NCBI GenBank assembly: GCA_019137255.1
Contig: WPDH01000004.1
Coordinates: 186,001-250,000, forward strand
DNA from: Corinectria fuckeliana
Lineage: Eukaryota; Ascomycota; Sordariomycetes; Hypocreales; Nectriaceae
Reading direction: 5' to 3'
Length of the DNA stretch: 64,000 nt
The notes under the pieces are model-generated. The model ran no database searches, had not been told where the DNA came from, and saw nothing but the letters and a program-made list of their open reading frames with translations. Shown here piece by piece: positions 23,048-34,983 of this stretch (positions are counted from its first letter, which is position 1; each line of letters begins with the position of its first letter). The position numbers were made by a program, and so were the translations under genes.

Positions 23048-24298
23048 CTCGATTATTATTACACCTCAGACATAGGTTGAAAGTTCGGGCCGAGATTTAG
23101 CAGCTCAGTCCTACACACGAGCTGTTAGATTTGAATTCATATTAGACTCAAGTACTAATCCTATTTGATAGGCCACCCCTGTTTAAGCTAGGGTTTGAAG
23201 TATCTAGGGTTATAGTAAACCAGAAAAGCAAAGAGAAGAGAGGAGACGGTAGAGATAGGCTAGATAGGGTAATAGTAAGAGGAGATCGTACGTGCTTGTG
23301 TCAAATCACCTCAATGATGACCTCGACGTCACGGCAGTACGATCGTTGACAGTTGCTGGGTTTCTGAAGAGGCAATTTTACGATAGGCTTTACAATAGCC
23401 TTTGTTAATGAGAGGCCTCCCTTCTAACAAAGACTATCCATTCATCGATGTGAAGCTGGCCGAGGAGGGTGATTTTACACGTCATTATTTCGGGATCGAG
23501 TCCCCGTGTCTCGAAATAAGCGTGTGGAGCTCAATTGGTGAAGCGAAATGTTAAAGTTATCTAGGTTGCAAGTTCGAGTCTTACCGACTGAATACCGTTA
23601 AGTATAAGTGCAATATCAGTAGCCTGAGATTTTCTAGATAAGTAATAATTGTACGAACAATTTTATGAGCGTTAAAGTTGGATTTGATAAGACAAAAGAA
23701 CACGCGCCGAAGGAGAGAGGTACAAGAATGCTTTTTGTCGCCGTAACGTCTTCAAAGACCAACTCATCAAGCTCATAATTGATAGTCATCACATCAAGTA
23801 AGATGGCATCTCTTCATCTTGTACTATCTAGAGCCAAGAACACGAATACTCACCGCTTCTAGTGGACGCGTTGGCTGTAACGGGGAAGCTAAGGTGCGTG
23901 AATGTAGCCTTCACATGCTGACCGCATCCACCCGGATTAATCTTTATCCAACATCACGTCGAAATATAATGTCCCAAAGGATTTTCAGATACTCCTAATT
24001 CAATCTTGATGCCCTTATTTCTGTTTCCAAAACTCTTAGAGGCCGGGCATGTACTTGCGATGCATCTAAACCACCCATGGCTGGCAGCCTAAACTAGGCC
24101 ATCGTCGTCTTCTTTGATGATAGAGTCGATTGGATCTTTCGTTCTCCTCGCCCCCCCGGACATGCAATGATCAGTGACGAGTCTGCGCTGAGAATGCTTT
24201 CTAGTGAGGCTTCTACGTTGAAGAATCTCAAGGCACATAGCTCGAACCCAATACCGGAGGTCTATTCTTAGAGGTAAGGATACTATCATACCTCATAC
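23048..24298. other. AT-rich intergenic region with tRNA-like debris
   Basis: 1.25 kb without a gene. It contains a hairpin (23485-23519) and a stretch with tRNA-like box A and box B words (23520-23590). The 5' part of the phosphotransferase pseudogene may extend into its right end. Confidence 0.45.
23485..23519. repeat. Inverted repeat TTATTTCG ... CGAAATAA
   Basis: Eight-base perfect arms (ten of eleven if extended) around a loop that contains ATCGAGTCCCCG, which resembles a tRNA T-arm. Confidence 0.5.
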
Positions 24299-25349
24299 TT
24301 GATATTAATCTTCCCCAGTGCCTCTCGCAGCAATGAAATCGGGGTGCCATACATAATAATGAGTAAAGCTTCTGTTGTTGCTCTTTCGGAGTCAACTGGT
24401 TCCCACAATCTCATGAACCGCCCAAATTCAAACCGTCAAAACTGCTTCGACTTCTCTCTGATACGGCAAGAAAAAAGGTCATGGGGAAAGCTTGGGGCCA
24501 TTGCATCGCAGCTCTTAGGGACGCGTCTTGAGAAAATCGGGTCTCTATTTGAAGACTATAAAGGCAACTACACAGTTGGTGAATGCCTCGCCCCATCGCT
24601 ATTTTAGCAATGGAGAGACTCCCTCGAAGAAGTGAATCGAGGCCCCTTTAATGATGAGAGTGCTTATATACACTCTCTTACATCAGCCTACATACTTCAT
24701 GCCCAGAAGCTTCCACTCACTCCTCATACTTTTTTTGTACCAATTCCCGATGTAGCTGAATCCCCATGGGGTTGGATCAGCTTTGCGGCAACGGATCGCT
24801 GGAATGACTTCATGTCCATCTGCCAAAAAATCGACAACAGCAAAAACTGGCTGTCCTACTGCATTGCGGGCCAACTGTTGGATGAAATGATACCGCGCCT
24901 TTCTGGAAACAATGGAGGGTTTCCCCTGAGCCACCCGGATCTTCATCTCGGGAACATATTTGTTAACAAAGACCTTAATATTACTTCTCTCATTGACTAG
25001 GGATCTACATGATCAGTTCCCATCCGCGAACTGCTCGCCACTCCAAGCTTGGAAACCTAGCTGAGCCACCATCGGCATCGCTCGTTGCTGCTTTCAGGGA
25101 AGGCTTCAACAACAGTCCCCAAAACATCGAGTCGGATTGTTTTCTGAACTAAGAGAAGACGGCTTATCGGAAGACTACGTGAAAAAGGAGGAGATGGACG
25201 TCTTTGGGGATTCTGACATCATCAAGCCCGACAAAGTTGCCTTGGCAAGGAAGCTGACGCTGATGTCGGAAATTAATCACCGCTTTATCGCAAACAAGAG
25301 GCTGTGGCGGTGGATCGAGAAAGCGCTAGACTGCGTAGACTCGAGATAA
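24299..25349 (+). pseudogene. Aminoglycoside phosphotransferase (APH)-family pseudogene
   Basis: The reading frame shows the family pattern: SNEIGVPYIIMSKA near the start, ESAYIHSLTSAYI in the middle and the catalytic motif SHPDLHLGNIFV, followed by LNITSLID. Lesions: TAG at 24605-24607 (before QWRDSLEE), TAG at 24998-25000 exactly where the conserved Trp after Ile-Asp would be, TGA at 25010-25012, a one-base deletion near 25050 (after ATPSL) and another frame change near 25110-25135. The last piece (25137-25349) ends RLWRWIEKALDCVDSR. No ATG was found for the 5' end. TGG-to-TAG changes fit CpA-to-TpA mutation on the other strand, as in RIP. Fungal members are kinase-like small-molecule phosphotransferases of mostly unknown substrate; this copy is dead. 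Confidence 0.75.
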
Positions 25350-25901
25350 GTTTGGTTCTGGGGAACACATGTTAGGTGGAGCAATTAAGAATGGGTGGAA
25401 GACAGAGCCTTGGGCGGTTTATTCATGCTTAAAATAAGCTACATTGCATGGTTCCGGCAGGTAGAGCATGGCGCCTCGGTCAGAGCCATACAGTTCCGTG
25501 CCTCTCTGTCCGCTATGTGGTAGTAACTCGACCAGTTGCAATGGGGATCACGCCTTGTTTTCGGTCAGAATTAGGTAGTGCTCGTCGTCTCAGAAAGACC
25601 TCCCCGCAAATGTCAAAGTCGTCACTATGAACGAGTCGTACCCCTTCGAAGCCTCGTAGCTACAATCAAGGGCTAGGATTCCATCATCAACTACTTGATA
25701 TCACCCTCCCTCGCCGAGCAGGGTCGCTTTATCGATCCTGCTGTTGCTGCCAAGATCAAGCGATGGGTCCCTTAGCCTCAACAACAACCCCACCGGAACT
25801 GTACGCCGGCTCACGTGTCCGCAGCTAGATACAAAGACTGTGTCGCTCGAAAAAGATAAAACCCAAGTTGCATTAAATCAAGTTCCTGTCCTACTTCCTA
25901 C
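25350..25901. other. Intergenic region between two pseudogenes
   Basis: 550 bp between the phosphotransferase remnant and the 3' end of the minus-strand pseudogene. No feature was recognised. Confidence 0.45.
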
Positions 25902-28081
25902 TCAGAAGATGGAATTATGGATACCAGCGTGCCTGCAGACCCTGAGGCAGCATTTGAGACACGCATATTTACGTACAACTCTCGGATGTGACAGAGCGGT
26001 GCAAGCGAGCGCGAAACATCGCAGCTCATCAGAGTCAGCTACTGCAACAACGTCGACCAAAGAGGGTGACACCTCTGCTTTTGTGTGATCATCCCACGGA
26101 ACGCTGTATGAGCTGGAGCGATCTTCACGCTCAAGCTTTGCCATACCGTCATGAGCGCATTTGTCCACAACAAGAGTATCGGCTAGGGACTGAAGCAAGA
26201 GTAAAGGATCCCGCCTGAAAGTCATGTGTGGGCTCTCCTCTTGCCTCATCATCAAATAGACGTGAACCTCCTTGCTGTCCTGGACAGTAACATCCCATGC
26301 GAGCTTGAAATTCCTCAAAAGGTTCATTGGCTCCAAGACTTGGTTGTTTCGAGGAAATCCAGTTGGGTCGCAGCGTTGCTCGACTGGGGCTGGAAAGCTT
26401 GGCGCAAACACCACGTCGTACGTGATGTTCTTGTACTTCAATATGCCTGGTACAGCGCGTAGTTTGAGGTAGCCTTGGTGCTCAAATCTCAAAGTCTCGA
26501 AAATGATGGGGTATATCACCTGACCTTTCTTGTAAGTCATGATGAGTCCTCGTTTTTCGATCTCAGTCTCGTCATGTCCCACAAGGTTGCGAGCCCAATC
26601 CAAGACATCCAGCGGGTCAACATGACCATTTGGAAACTTTCCAGTTCCAAGAAAGGTTTCTATGGTCCTCAGAAGTTTCTTCTTCTGTCTGCGTCGAGCT
26701 TTCTTAACTCTCAGGGGAGTCTCGGAATCAAAAAGTCAGAAAGCAAAGATGTCCATCATCAGATATGACAATGATTAAAGAACGTCCCTTTTGAACACCA
26801 TTCTTCTTCTAGAGCATCTTGCATAGATCTTCCAGTAGTTTTGCAACATCCCTTACAAGAACATTCCGTCTCCAACAATTCTAAGTGTTGAACAACCAAG
26901 GTCAAGTCGGAAACAGTGCTTCTCGTCAGCTCATGTGGGAAGGTTATTGGGTTCTCGGGTTGTATCAACTTGTTGCGCGCCTCGGCAATTACATAAATAT
27001 CGGGAAGAGGACTAAAGCAAGTGTCCTTGGGAGGATATTTGGTGAATGGGGCCCATTGTCCAGTAGTCATGTTCTGCCCGAGCCGTGCATACTTTCCACA
27101 TTCGAATGTGGACAAGACTTGTGGAATAGCTGATTCGAGGACCTCTTGGAGTAGGCGAGCCATTCTTCTATTGAAGTTGGGGTCATTGGTTTCATGAAAC
27201 CAAGATCATGAAGCAGCCATTCAACATAGTCGTCAATTTCAAGCATGTATCTCAATGTCTTCGAGGAAACCGTCAGTTCGGATGACGACACTGATTTCAG
27301 ATGCCGAAGGGGTTTGTTGAAGGACTGGCTCCTCTTCACCTTCAACGTATATTAAGGGAGGAGCGCCGAGACAACAGCGCAGGAATGCTATTATCCACGC
27401 GGCAGATGCGCCAACCATGATCGTGGCTCCAATGATGTCAGCATCGCTAACTCGCTTTACCTGGCGCAAAATTTCGACGAGACCGGCGATGACCTCTGGC
27501 GACGGTGCTGCATTAGCCAGGAGCTTTGTGTCAGTGATGTTCCTTGGAGTATGGCTCATTTTATCTTGTATCATGAGTTGATATCCCAAGACCAATATGG
27601 TAAAGTTGCACTGTTCACACCTAGCCTCTAGGCTTGCCAAGAGATCTCTCAAGTGTGGGAGTGACGGCGTCTCTAAGGAGCTGATACCGGAAACCTTGCT
27701 CAGCATCATCTCGAGAGCCTGGGCGCCGGTGTAAGGATCCATTGTCGTGACGAGAGTAGCTACAAGAGCGAGGAACCTCACCCCCGCTTGGCTGGTTGAG
27801 AGCTGATCGGCACAGTCATTGGAATGAAAGCTGACAGTTGCTTGCAGAAAGTTGAGTGTGGCGGGCTTTGCGGCGTCAATTGATCTGTACTGCACTGTGT
27901 TCATCGTGTCTTGGCATATTGCAAGTCCAAGATTATGCCCAAGTCGTTCGCAAGCGACCAGGGCCATAACTTGAACATTGTCGCTTGAGGATGCTTTAAC
28001 AAGCCCCGAGAGGAGGTTCCATCCAATTGTAAGCCCCGAATCAAGACTCCATTGGACTTGAATGGTTGGTTGCACTGACAT
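25902..28081 (-). pseudogene. Pseudogene of a large fungal protein of unknown function
   Basis: The pieces line up in one order on the minus strand and look like a single protein of about 720 residues. The first runs 28081-27239 (LDSGLTIGWNLLSG, DPYTGAQALEMML, a hydrophobic stretch with AAWIIAFLRCCLG). The others start near 27237 (EIDDYVEWLLHDLGF), 27163 (RLLQEVLESAIPQVL) and 26603 (LDWARNLVGHDETE, ending KYACLKCCLRVCRHAG). Frameshifts fall near 27238, 27160 and 26755, and a TGA interrupts FAF-LFDSE near 26730. I have the impression of a family of fungal hypothetical proteins with this layout, but know no function. It is intact in neither frame nor start-to-stop length, so probably inactive. 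Confidence 0.6.
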
Positions 28082-30410
28082 CTTGCGTGGCCTCAATTGT
28101 CACCTCGGGGGAAATACCAATAGTTTTAGTTTCTTAAATATAACGAAAAGAAACAAGAAAAAAACCGAAGGAGAAACGAAGATGGTTCAAACAGAAGGAA
28201 ATAGCAGCTGGAATCCAGCAAAGGCACAGGATTGTAGTGTGAAGTGAGGAGTTCGTTTCTTTGCCGAGCAGAACGAGCCTGAGGTGGCATAAAAAACGAA
28301 AAAGAGGGGGTCAAGGCGGTCAGCTTAGGCAGAAGCAAGTCCAGTTGTTGGCAGCGTAGGCAATGTGTTGCCTTGCCAAAAGCCTTCAGCCAACCAGACA
28401 GCACCCAAGCCCACAGCCTCGTTTCAACTCGGGGCAGGACGGCTATCACAACTGATGGAAGAATGTGTCTATCAGGATCTAAAATATCCCATGCTCCACA
28501 CTCTTGCCGAGTGCAATTTAGTGTTCCAGTACCTAGACGCTCTGAGGCCTATGATGGACGTGGGCATCAGATATGCCTCAAGTCAGGTCGCCCTCCCATG
28601 TTTTGCGTATCATAATATGAGGATTGTAATCCCTTAACTACCCCAATATCAGTAAGCCTAGGGCAGTATTTTTAAAGCTAGAGGTGACTTTCAATAACAG
28701 AGATGTACAGATCAGTTGTCACTTATACTCAACATCGTTTGAATTAGGGCTTCTGCGTTGCCACAAACACGGGTCTCAGTCCGGTATTTTCGTTATTGGT
28801 GTCAGTGGTATCAGGTTATCCAATCTTTGGCTACCACTCTAGAGCTTTGACATTGTAAAAAGTCCGGGACATGCAATTTGACGATGAATCTGCCCACGTG
28901 GGGAGCCTAGTCGAGGACACGCCCAGAAATTCAGGCACTGGCTCAGAGCATTTAAAAGTTAAGGTAACGAAGCGAAGCCGTAAGGCTTTCTCAGTAGCGG
29001 ACTGTGGGAGGGTAGCTAAACTGTGGCTGATACCGTAGTCTGTTCTCGGTGCTCAAGTTCGACAAAGGTCGGAGACTAATGTCTTGGTGAGGCTCTCGAC
29101 GGCGAGCTTGTTGGTTATCTAGGTGGAGTTGAGAAGACGACTAGTAAGTATAGGCAGAGAGCATCACTGCAAGAGCATGGCTGTATCCTCCCATCACTAG
29201 TGGCTACCGCCGTTGGACACCATGGGAGGACAACTCATTCAACGAATTTCTTCCTAAGCGTCAAGTCGCTGCCCGAAACTCGAGAAGTATCGTGCTTATC
29301 TGTCTCGTGTATCTGCTGTTGATTATCGAGTCAGTGTATCATCCATCTGCTCAACTTCGTCTTGACAATTTCTGTCTCATGGTGCAGGGCTGCTACTTGC
29401 CCTGCTATCTCTCTGTTCTGCCTATTGACCGTACTTGGCAAATCATCGTGATCCTTAATAGTGTGCTAAGGAGATATATAATATTTCTATAGGGACTTCT
29501 AAAGCCTGGCAACTTGCTCCGAGTAGTTCTCTTCTCTGTTAAGTAACTCGGCTGAATAAGCCGAAATTTTCAATGCCGTTTTCTCTTGTCCCAGGATCCG
29601 AACTGTCGTACACAATTCCCTTGTTTCAACGCTTGCTGTGTGATGGGGGTAATCGACAAGGCCACCTCATTTTCGAACTTATTGCTCCTCTTGCGAACAG
29701 GTTTCTCCACATCTTCGTAGAGATTCACTTCATCACAGAAAAGTTCATTGCAAATGGGCGCAATGATTATAGCATTTTTAGGGGATTATTGGGAGAGGGC
29801 CAAGCCATTTTCGGACACAAACCGCGACGACATTGAACATTTAGCGAAAGCCAGCAACTTAGCTTGACCACGGGGGTGTCAAATGAGACGGCCTAAGTCT
29901 GACACCATGGGTGACTTATAGATTAAGATGGCTGGCGAACTCACTCTACTGACCCCTTGAAGTACAAAAGAACATGTAGGATATATAGCCGCCGTTACTT
30001 CAAGTCGTCGATCTTGCTTGGCCGACGGTCCCGAAGATGATAAGGAATTAAATTGTGCGAATTGCGTATCGATGGCGAATGCCAGGGGTTGTTACAGCCG
30101 AACCAACCATAACCCTGTTAGCGAATGATGCGATCAACCCGCTAGGCCTGTAGTTCAAAGGCTCACGAATTCGAGCTTTTAGTGTGGCATTATTTCCGCC
30201 GAGCTTTAAGCCGCAAGGCATCGGTGTGCGAAATGATGCCAGAGTTCAGACGGATTAATTATGGAAAATCCGAAGCGAATTGCCGTCATGGACCCATTTA
30301 CGACCGTCGACTTATCCACAGTTCACATGGGCCACGCAAACGTCATGTGTTAGCTTCGGCTCAAACGGACAAGAGGGCATGGCGTCCGGAACACCCTGCT
30401 AGGAGTTGAG
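28082..30410. other. Long region without a recognised gene
   Basis: 2.3 kb with only short frames (under 110 codons), none with recognisable motifs or good splice signals. It may contain further decayed repeats. It ends at the promoter of the rhamnogalacturonan lyase gene. Confidence 0.45.
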
Positions 30411-30418
30411 ATATATAA
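30411..30418 (+). promoter_or_regulatory. TATA box candidate, rhamnogalacturonan lyase gene
   Basis: ATATATAA lies 87 bp before the ATG at 30505, a usual distance for regulated fungal enzyme genes. Confidence 0.4.
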
Positions 30419-30504
30419 TGGAGGCTCATGAACTCTTCACAGGCCGGTATCTTCATTAGAAGAGGCTTACTCAGGTCGTCTTGAATACGGCTAAAAGTCC
30501 AACC

Positions 30505-32306
30505 ATGCGAGTCCAGTTCTCTCTTTGGCCGCTTCTCGGCTCTCTGGCTGCTGCGAGCACTGGGCCGTTTTTGACGGAAGTCGGCGATGGTTCGTGGGTC
30601 GTCGGCAACGACCTTTGGAACGTCACCCAAGGCGCTGTTTATGCCACCAAATTGTTCTGGCAAGGCGTCCCAGGAGCTGACCTTGTGGGATCGGCAGTAG
30701 GACATTACATCGGATACGGTGAGTTAAACCCTTGCTTTTTGTCACGAGCGACCGGCTAATATTGTCACTGTAGATGGCGAGTCAAACCTGAATTTTACCA
30801 GCGCTACTATTGTGGCTCGCGGGACGCATCACATCGATGTTGCTTTCCATTCAGCCTTGGGAGATCTTCACTGGGTCATCTTTGACGACCTGACCGGCGC
30901 ATACCAGTACTTTGTCAATGCCGCTCTGCCCGATCTCAGCATTCTCCGAACGCTCTGGAGATTGTCGCCGGATTACTTCACCCATGGCCGCACCCATCTC
31001 AAGAACGAGCCCCTTCCCGACTTTAGTCTCTACAACAGCTCGACGAAGGTGCAAGACGAGACTTGGGAGCTGAGTGACGGATCGTTCATCACAAAGTACG
31101 ACTGGTCCAATGCCGTCAGGGACAGAGACTTCTACGGCGTTTATGGCTCAGAGGCCGGCTCATGGTGGATTCATCCCTCTACCGAGTACTACAACAGTGA
31201 TCACTACAGTCAGACCCTGACTGTTCACCGGGAGAGCAGCACTGGAGATGCCGTGCAGCTAAATGTTGTGCAAGACACGTCCCACTTCCGTCTTGGCCAG
31301 AAGACGACCCAACCCGTCGGCAAGGTGTGGGGTCCTTGGCTCTGGTATTTGGTGAGCTTTCTCCCATGTTTTCCGGGCATGTAATGATGAGCTGACTTTC
31401 CAGAATAATGGAAGTGTCGCAGATGTCCAGCAGAAGCGCAAAGAGGAGCTCAAGCACTTCCCGTACAGCTGGTTCAACAACAAGGCTTACAAGTCCAGAG
31501 GAGGCGTCCAAGGAACGCTCCGCCTCTCCGACGGCCGAACCGCTTCTCACGCTGCCGTTTACCTCGGCGACGCGAACACCAGCACTCGACCCTCCGTCCA
31601 GGGCAGCAACTACTACTACACGACGTACACCAACGACAAAGGTCGGTTCTCCTTCGACGACGTGCGGACCGGGTCGTATGGCCTCTATGCCTGGTCGAAG
31701 GGCGGAGAGCTGGCGGATGTGTACACCAACTTCACCAAGTCTGATGTGACTATTACTAAAGACAAGACCTTGAATCTCGGCAAGCTATCGTGGGAAGCTA
31801 GCGACAGAACCAAGCGTATCTGGCAGGTTGGTGACTTTGACAAGACGGCGCGGGGTTTCAAGAACGGCGGTGTCCCATACCAGCATGGTGTCACGGAGCA
31901 GAGCCCAGCCAACCTCACCTTTGTTGTCGGCGAGTCCAAGGACTCGGACTGGTACTACGCTTCGTCGGCGGTTGGAACATGGGCCATTGAATTCCAGCTG
32001 TCGGCTGAAGAAATCGCGGCCAACAACACCGCGCTGCTCAGCGTCTCACTGGCTGGCTACTCGCAGAGTGCCGCGCTGGATATCAGCGTGAACGGACAGG
32101 TATACGACTCGTTGAGCAAGGACGTCCTTGGAAGCGATCCTGCGCTCTACCGTTCGGGCAAGATCAGCGGCGAGTGGCGGTTCTTCCAGTATGAGGTCGA
32201 GCCCAGTGTGTTGAGGGAAGGCTTGAACACTGTCGAGTTTGCTGTTACGCGGTACACTCAGTGGAGGGGCTTCTTGTGGGACAGCATTATTTTCGAGTGG
32301 CAGTAG
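30505..32306 (+). CDS. Rhamnogalacturonan lyase, PL4 family
   Basis: Three exons (30505-30718, 30774-31351, 31404-32306) give 564 residues. An N-terminal signal peptide (SLWPLLGSLAAAS) points to secretion. The catalytic domain follows, with features such as YGSEAGSWWIHPS and GPWLWYL. Next is a fibronectin-III-like middle domain (GTLRLSDGR, GSYGLYAWSKGG) and a C-terminal carbohydrate-binding-like beta-sandwich (IWQVGDFDKTARGF ... RGFLWDSIIFEWQ). By alignment from memory, K179 (in ITKYDW) and H242 (in DTSHF) may be the catalytic pair. The enzyme would cleave rhamnogalacturonan I in pectin by beta-elimination. Introns are ordinary. The gene converges on a CYP53-type P450, with stops only 76 bp apart, and lies near a pectin methylesterase gene. 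Confidence 0.92.
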
Positions 32307-32382
32307 TGGACGTGTAGAGCAGCATTGGTAGATGTCGTTGCGATATCTCGATATTTGTTCCACCTATCAACTAACCGGCAAT

Positions 32383-33980
32383 CTATCTCCTCTTGATCCC
32401 GACCCAACAGTCTAAAGGCTTCTTAGAAAATCCCTCGTGCGACTCCAACTTGGTCTGGAATAGCTTGAAATCGTACCGGCGAAACGCAGTACCTATGATC
32501 AGCGCCAACTCCATGTGCGCAACATTCTGGCCAACGCAAGCTCTTGGCCCGAACGAGAAAGGGTTGAAGCAGACCTTCTGACGCTCCGTAAGCTTCAACC
32601 AGCGGTCCGGCTGGAACTCTTCGACGTCGGGCCCCCAAACATCTGCATCGTGGTGGATGGTGTAGCTGGGCACGGAGAGCACGGTGCCTTCGGGGAAGTG
32701 CTCCTTGTCGTATGAAACGCCCTGTGCAGCGGTGACGATGCGAGGCAGGCCAATGGCGGACGTCGAGTGCAGTCGCATTCCTTCGTCGATGCACTGCCGG
32801 AGGAACCGGAGGTTCTTGACCATGTCGTGGGAGGCGATCAACGAGCCGTCGGGAATGGCCGCGTCCAGCTCTGCCTGGAGTCTGGGTAGAACACTCCCAG
32901 GGCGGGAGCGCTCGCCCTGCAGGATCCAGAAGACCACGGCGCATGCGGTGTTGGAAACGGTGTCACTCCCTGCAATGAGCTGGGTCAGCGCTTCGGACAC
33001 GAGCTCATCCCTAGGCATCGGGTTTCCGTCGCAGTCCTTGCCACGGCAGAGCATGTCTAGAATATCATGTCGCCGTCCTTCGCTGACCGTCCCCTTCTCA
33101 GACCCTGTCAGGCGCTTGGCGACCGCTGCCTCGGCTATCCCGTGAAGATCGGTGACTGACTGCAGTCCTTTGGAGAAAAAGGGGTCCGGTAGGTACTTGG
33201 CGAAAGGTCGCAACCCGGGCAAGAGGCCAAGCGTTGAGCTGACTTCGCCCCGTCGATTGAGCGTCTCGGCCCCGGGCACGTACGTCTTTGGCCTGCCGGG
33301 CGGACTAGACTCGCACTCGTCGCGGCCACGATCTACCATTCCGAAAGGCGCTCCAAACGCCAGATCGCCGATGATGTCGAAGGCCAGGAAAGTGCACCAG
33401 GGCATCATGTTGATACGTGCGAAGCCATCAGCGCCGGGGTAGGAAGCAATGCGATCAAGCTGAGTAACCCAGCGCCTCAGGTTATCCGCCATGTGAGACT
33501 CAAAGTCTTGCACAGCGCCAGGAGAAAACGCATGGGCGATGATCTTGCGCTTCCTGGTGTGTTCGCCCCGATGCCGCACATTAAAGACGCCAGGGACCCC
33601 GGAGACAAAGGCGCTGTAGAAGTGACTGGCCACTGGTAAATATGACAGCGCGAGGCAGTGAAAGGGGGGCTGTTATACTCTTTCAAGAACCCATTGCCAT
33701 GCGCGTAGACAGTGCGCAGTCCTTCTGGCGTGGCAATCGAGACGTGGTTGAAGCCAACACGCACGACCTTGCCATACTGTCGATGAGCTGAGTCGACCCA
33801 GGCAAACTTCTGGCCCTGGCGAGCGCCCAGTGCGAGCCAGATGTTGCTGAATTTGCTGACGAGGGGACCTGGGATGTGTTTAAGGTGTCGGTACGTGGTA
33901 AAGTACGGCACGATCCAGTATAAGACTGCCCATATTGGCACCAGCACACCTAGCAACGCAAACAAATGGGCAAGCTGCAT
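32383..33980 (-). CDS. Cytochrome P450, CYP53 type (benzoate 4-monooxygenase-like), copy 1
   Basis: Two exons (33980-33679, 33625-32383) give 514 residues. The start is a membrane anchor (HLFALLGVLVPIWAVLYWIV) followed by IPGPLVSKFSNIW. Later landmarks are GNGFLK-DHFYSAF (across the intron), EHTRKRKI, NRRGEVSSTLG, the I-helix LIAGSDTVSNT, the ExxR motif in DEGMRLHS and the haem motif FSFGPRACVG (Cys 464). The pattern follows benzoate para-hydroxylases of the CYP53 family, which convert benzoate to 4-hydroxybenzoate in the ER using a P450 reductase or cytochrome b5. A paralogue lies at 59.7-61.4 kb. The exact substrate is not proven. Confidence 0.9.
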
Positions 33981-34983
33981 AGTGCGATAGTAATACCGAA
34001 ACTGTAATTGGTGATGGCAAATACAAATGGAGCGGTGGACATGACGAATGGCAGGGTTCTTATAACGACGGCGGTTCACGTCCCATAGCTTGCGGGCTGC
34101 GGACTTGAGCATCCATCCAGCCTAGAATCCGGCGATTGTTCAAGGTTATCAACGCCAAGAAATGTGTTGAAGAGTGGGATTTTACGTGGCTTGTGAGACT
34201 GAAATGCATCCGGAATCAAGCCAACTGCGCGATTGGGGAGCCTCCGGTCCCTTATCCCCCACTCTTGAGATTGCAGTATATCAACAACCTCTAGACTATC
34301 TGATATCGACGATCAAACTGGTCGTATGCCACTGGGTTGCTGTTGCCCACTCCTGTCCGTCATTGCTGTGCCATGGCAAAGTCCAGCTGCGTATTCGCGA
34401 ATGAGGATTTCCTCATCCAGGATCGCTTTGTGAGGATTCAGTACGGACGTGCAATGTCTCATATTTGAGCAGGGCAATACATCCAATGACGTAGGGTTCA
34501 CATATCTTGCCTTGTGATCAACGGTCGGTCAATTAGTCCTAGAGGCGAAATACTCAACAATATCGCAAGTGCGGTCATCATCGATAGCAACAATGAATTG
34601 TTTGAATGCAGCAATGGCTAGGCGAGCTGGCATATCGGTTAAGAAGCTGCGAGCTGTGTTAAATAATTACTCAGTTGCTACGGCCCTTCCAATGTACTGC
34701 TAAATTTGTTCCCCACCCATGTGAAATACCTCGCCTTATCGTATCTGCACCCCATCTTCTAGAGATGCATCGAGAGTGGGTAGTAATCTTACCTGCAGCG
34801 TACATCTTACTAGTCTGAGGTTTCCATAAACCGCGAAAAATACTTGCCAATTGGCTACATTGCTTGCTAGGAGAAGTGTTTCTGTCCAGGCATCTTGTGG
34901 AAAATCTCTAAACATCTCAAAGTTATACTGCTGTTCGCCCATAAATCGCCCACCCCCTTTACTGCCTCCTTCTGCAACGCCTA
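33981..34983. other. Intergenic region, P450 promoter and PME 3' side
   Basis: 1 kb between the P450 start and the pectin methylesterase stop. No gene was seen. Confidence 0.5.
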
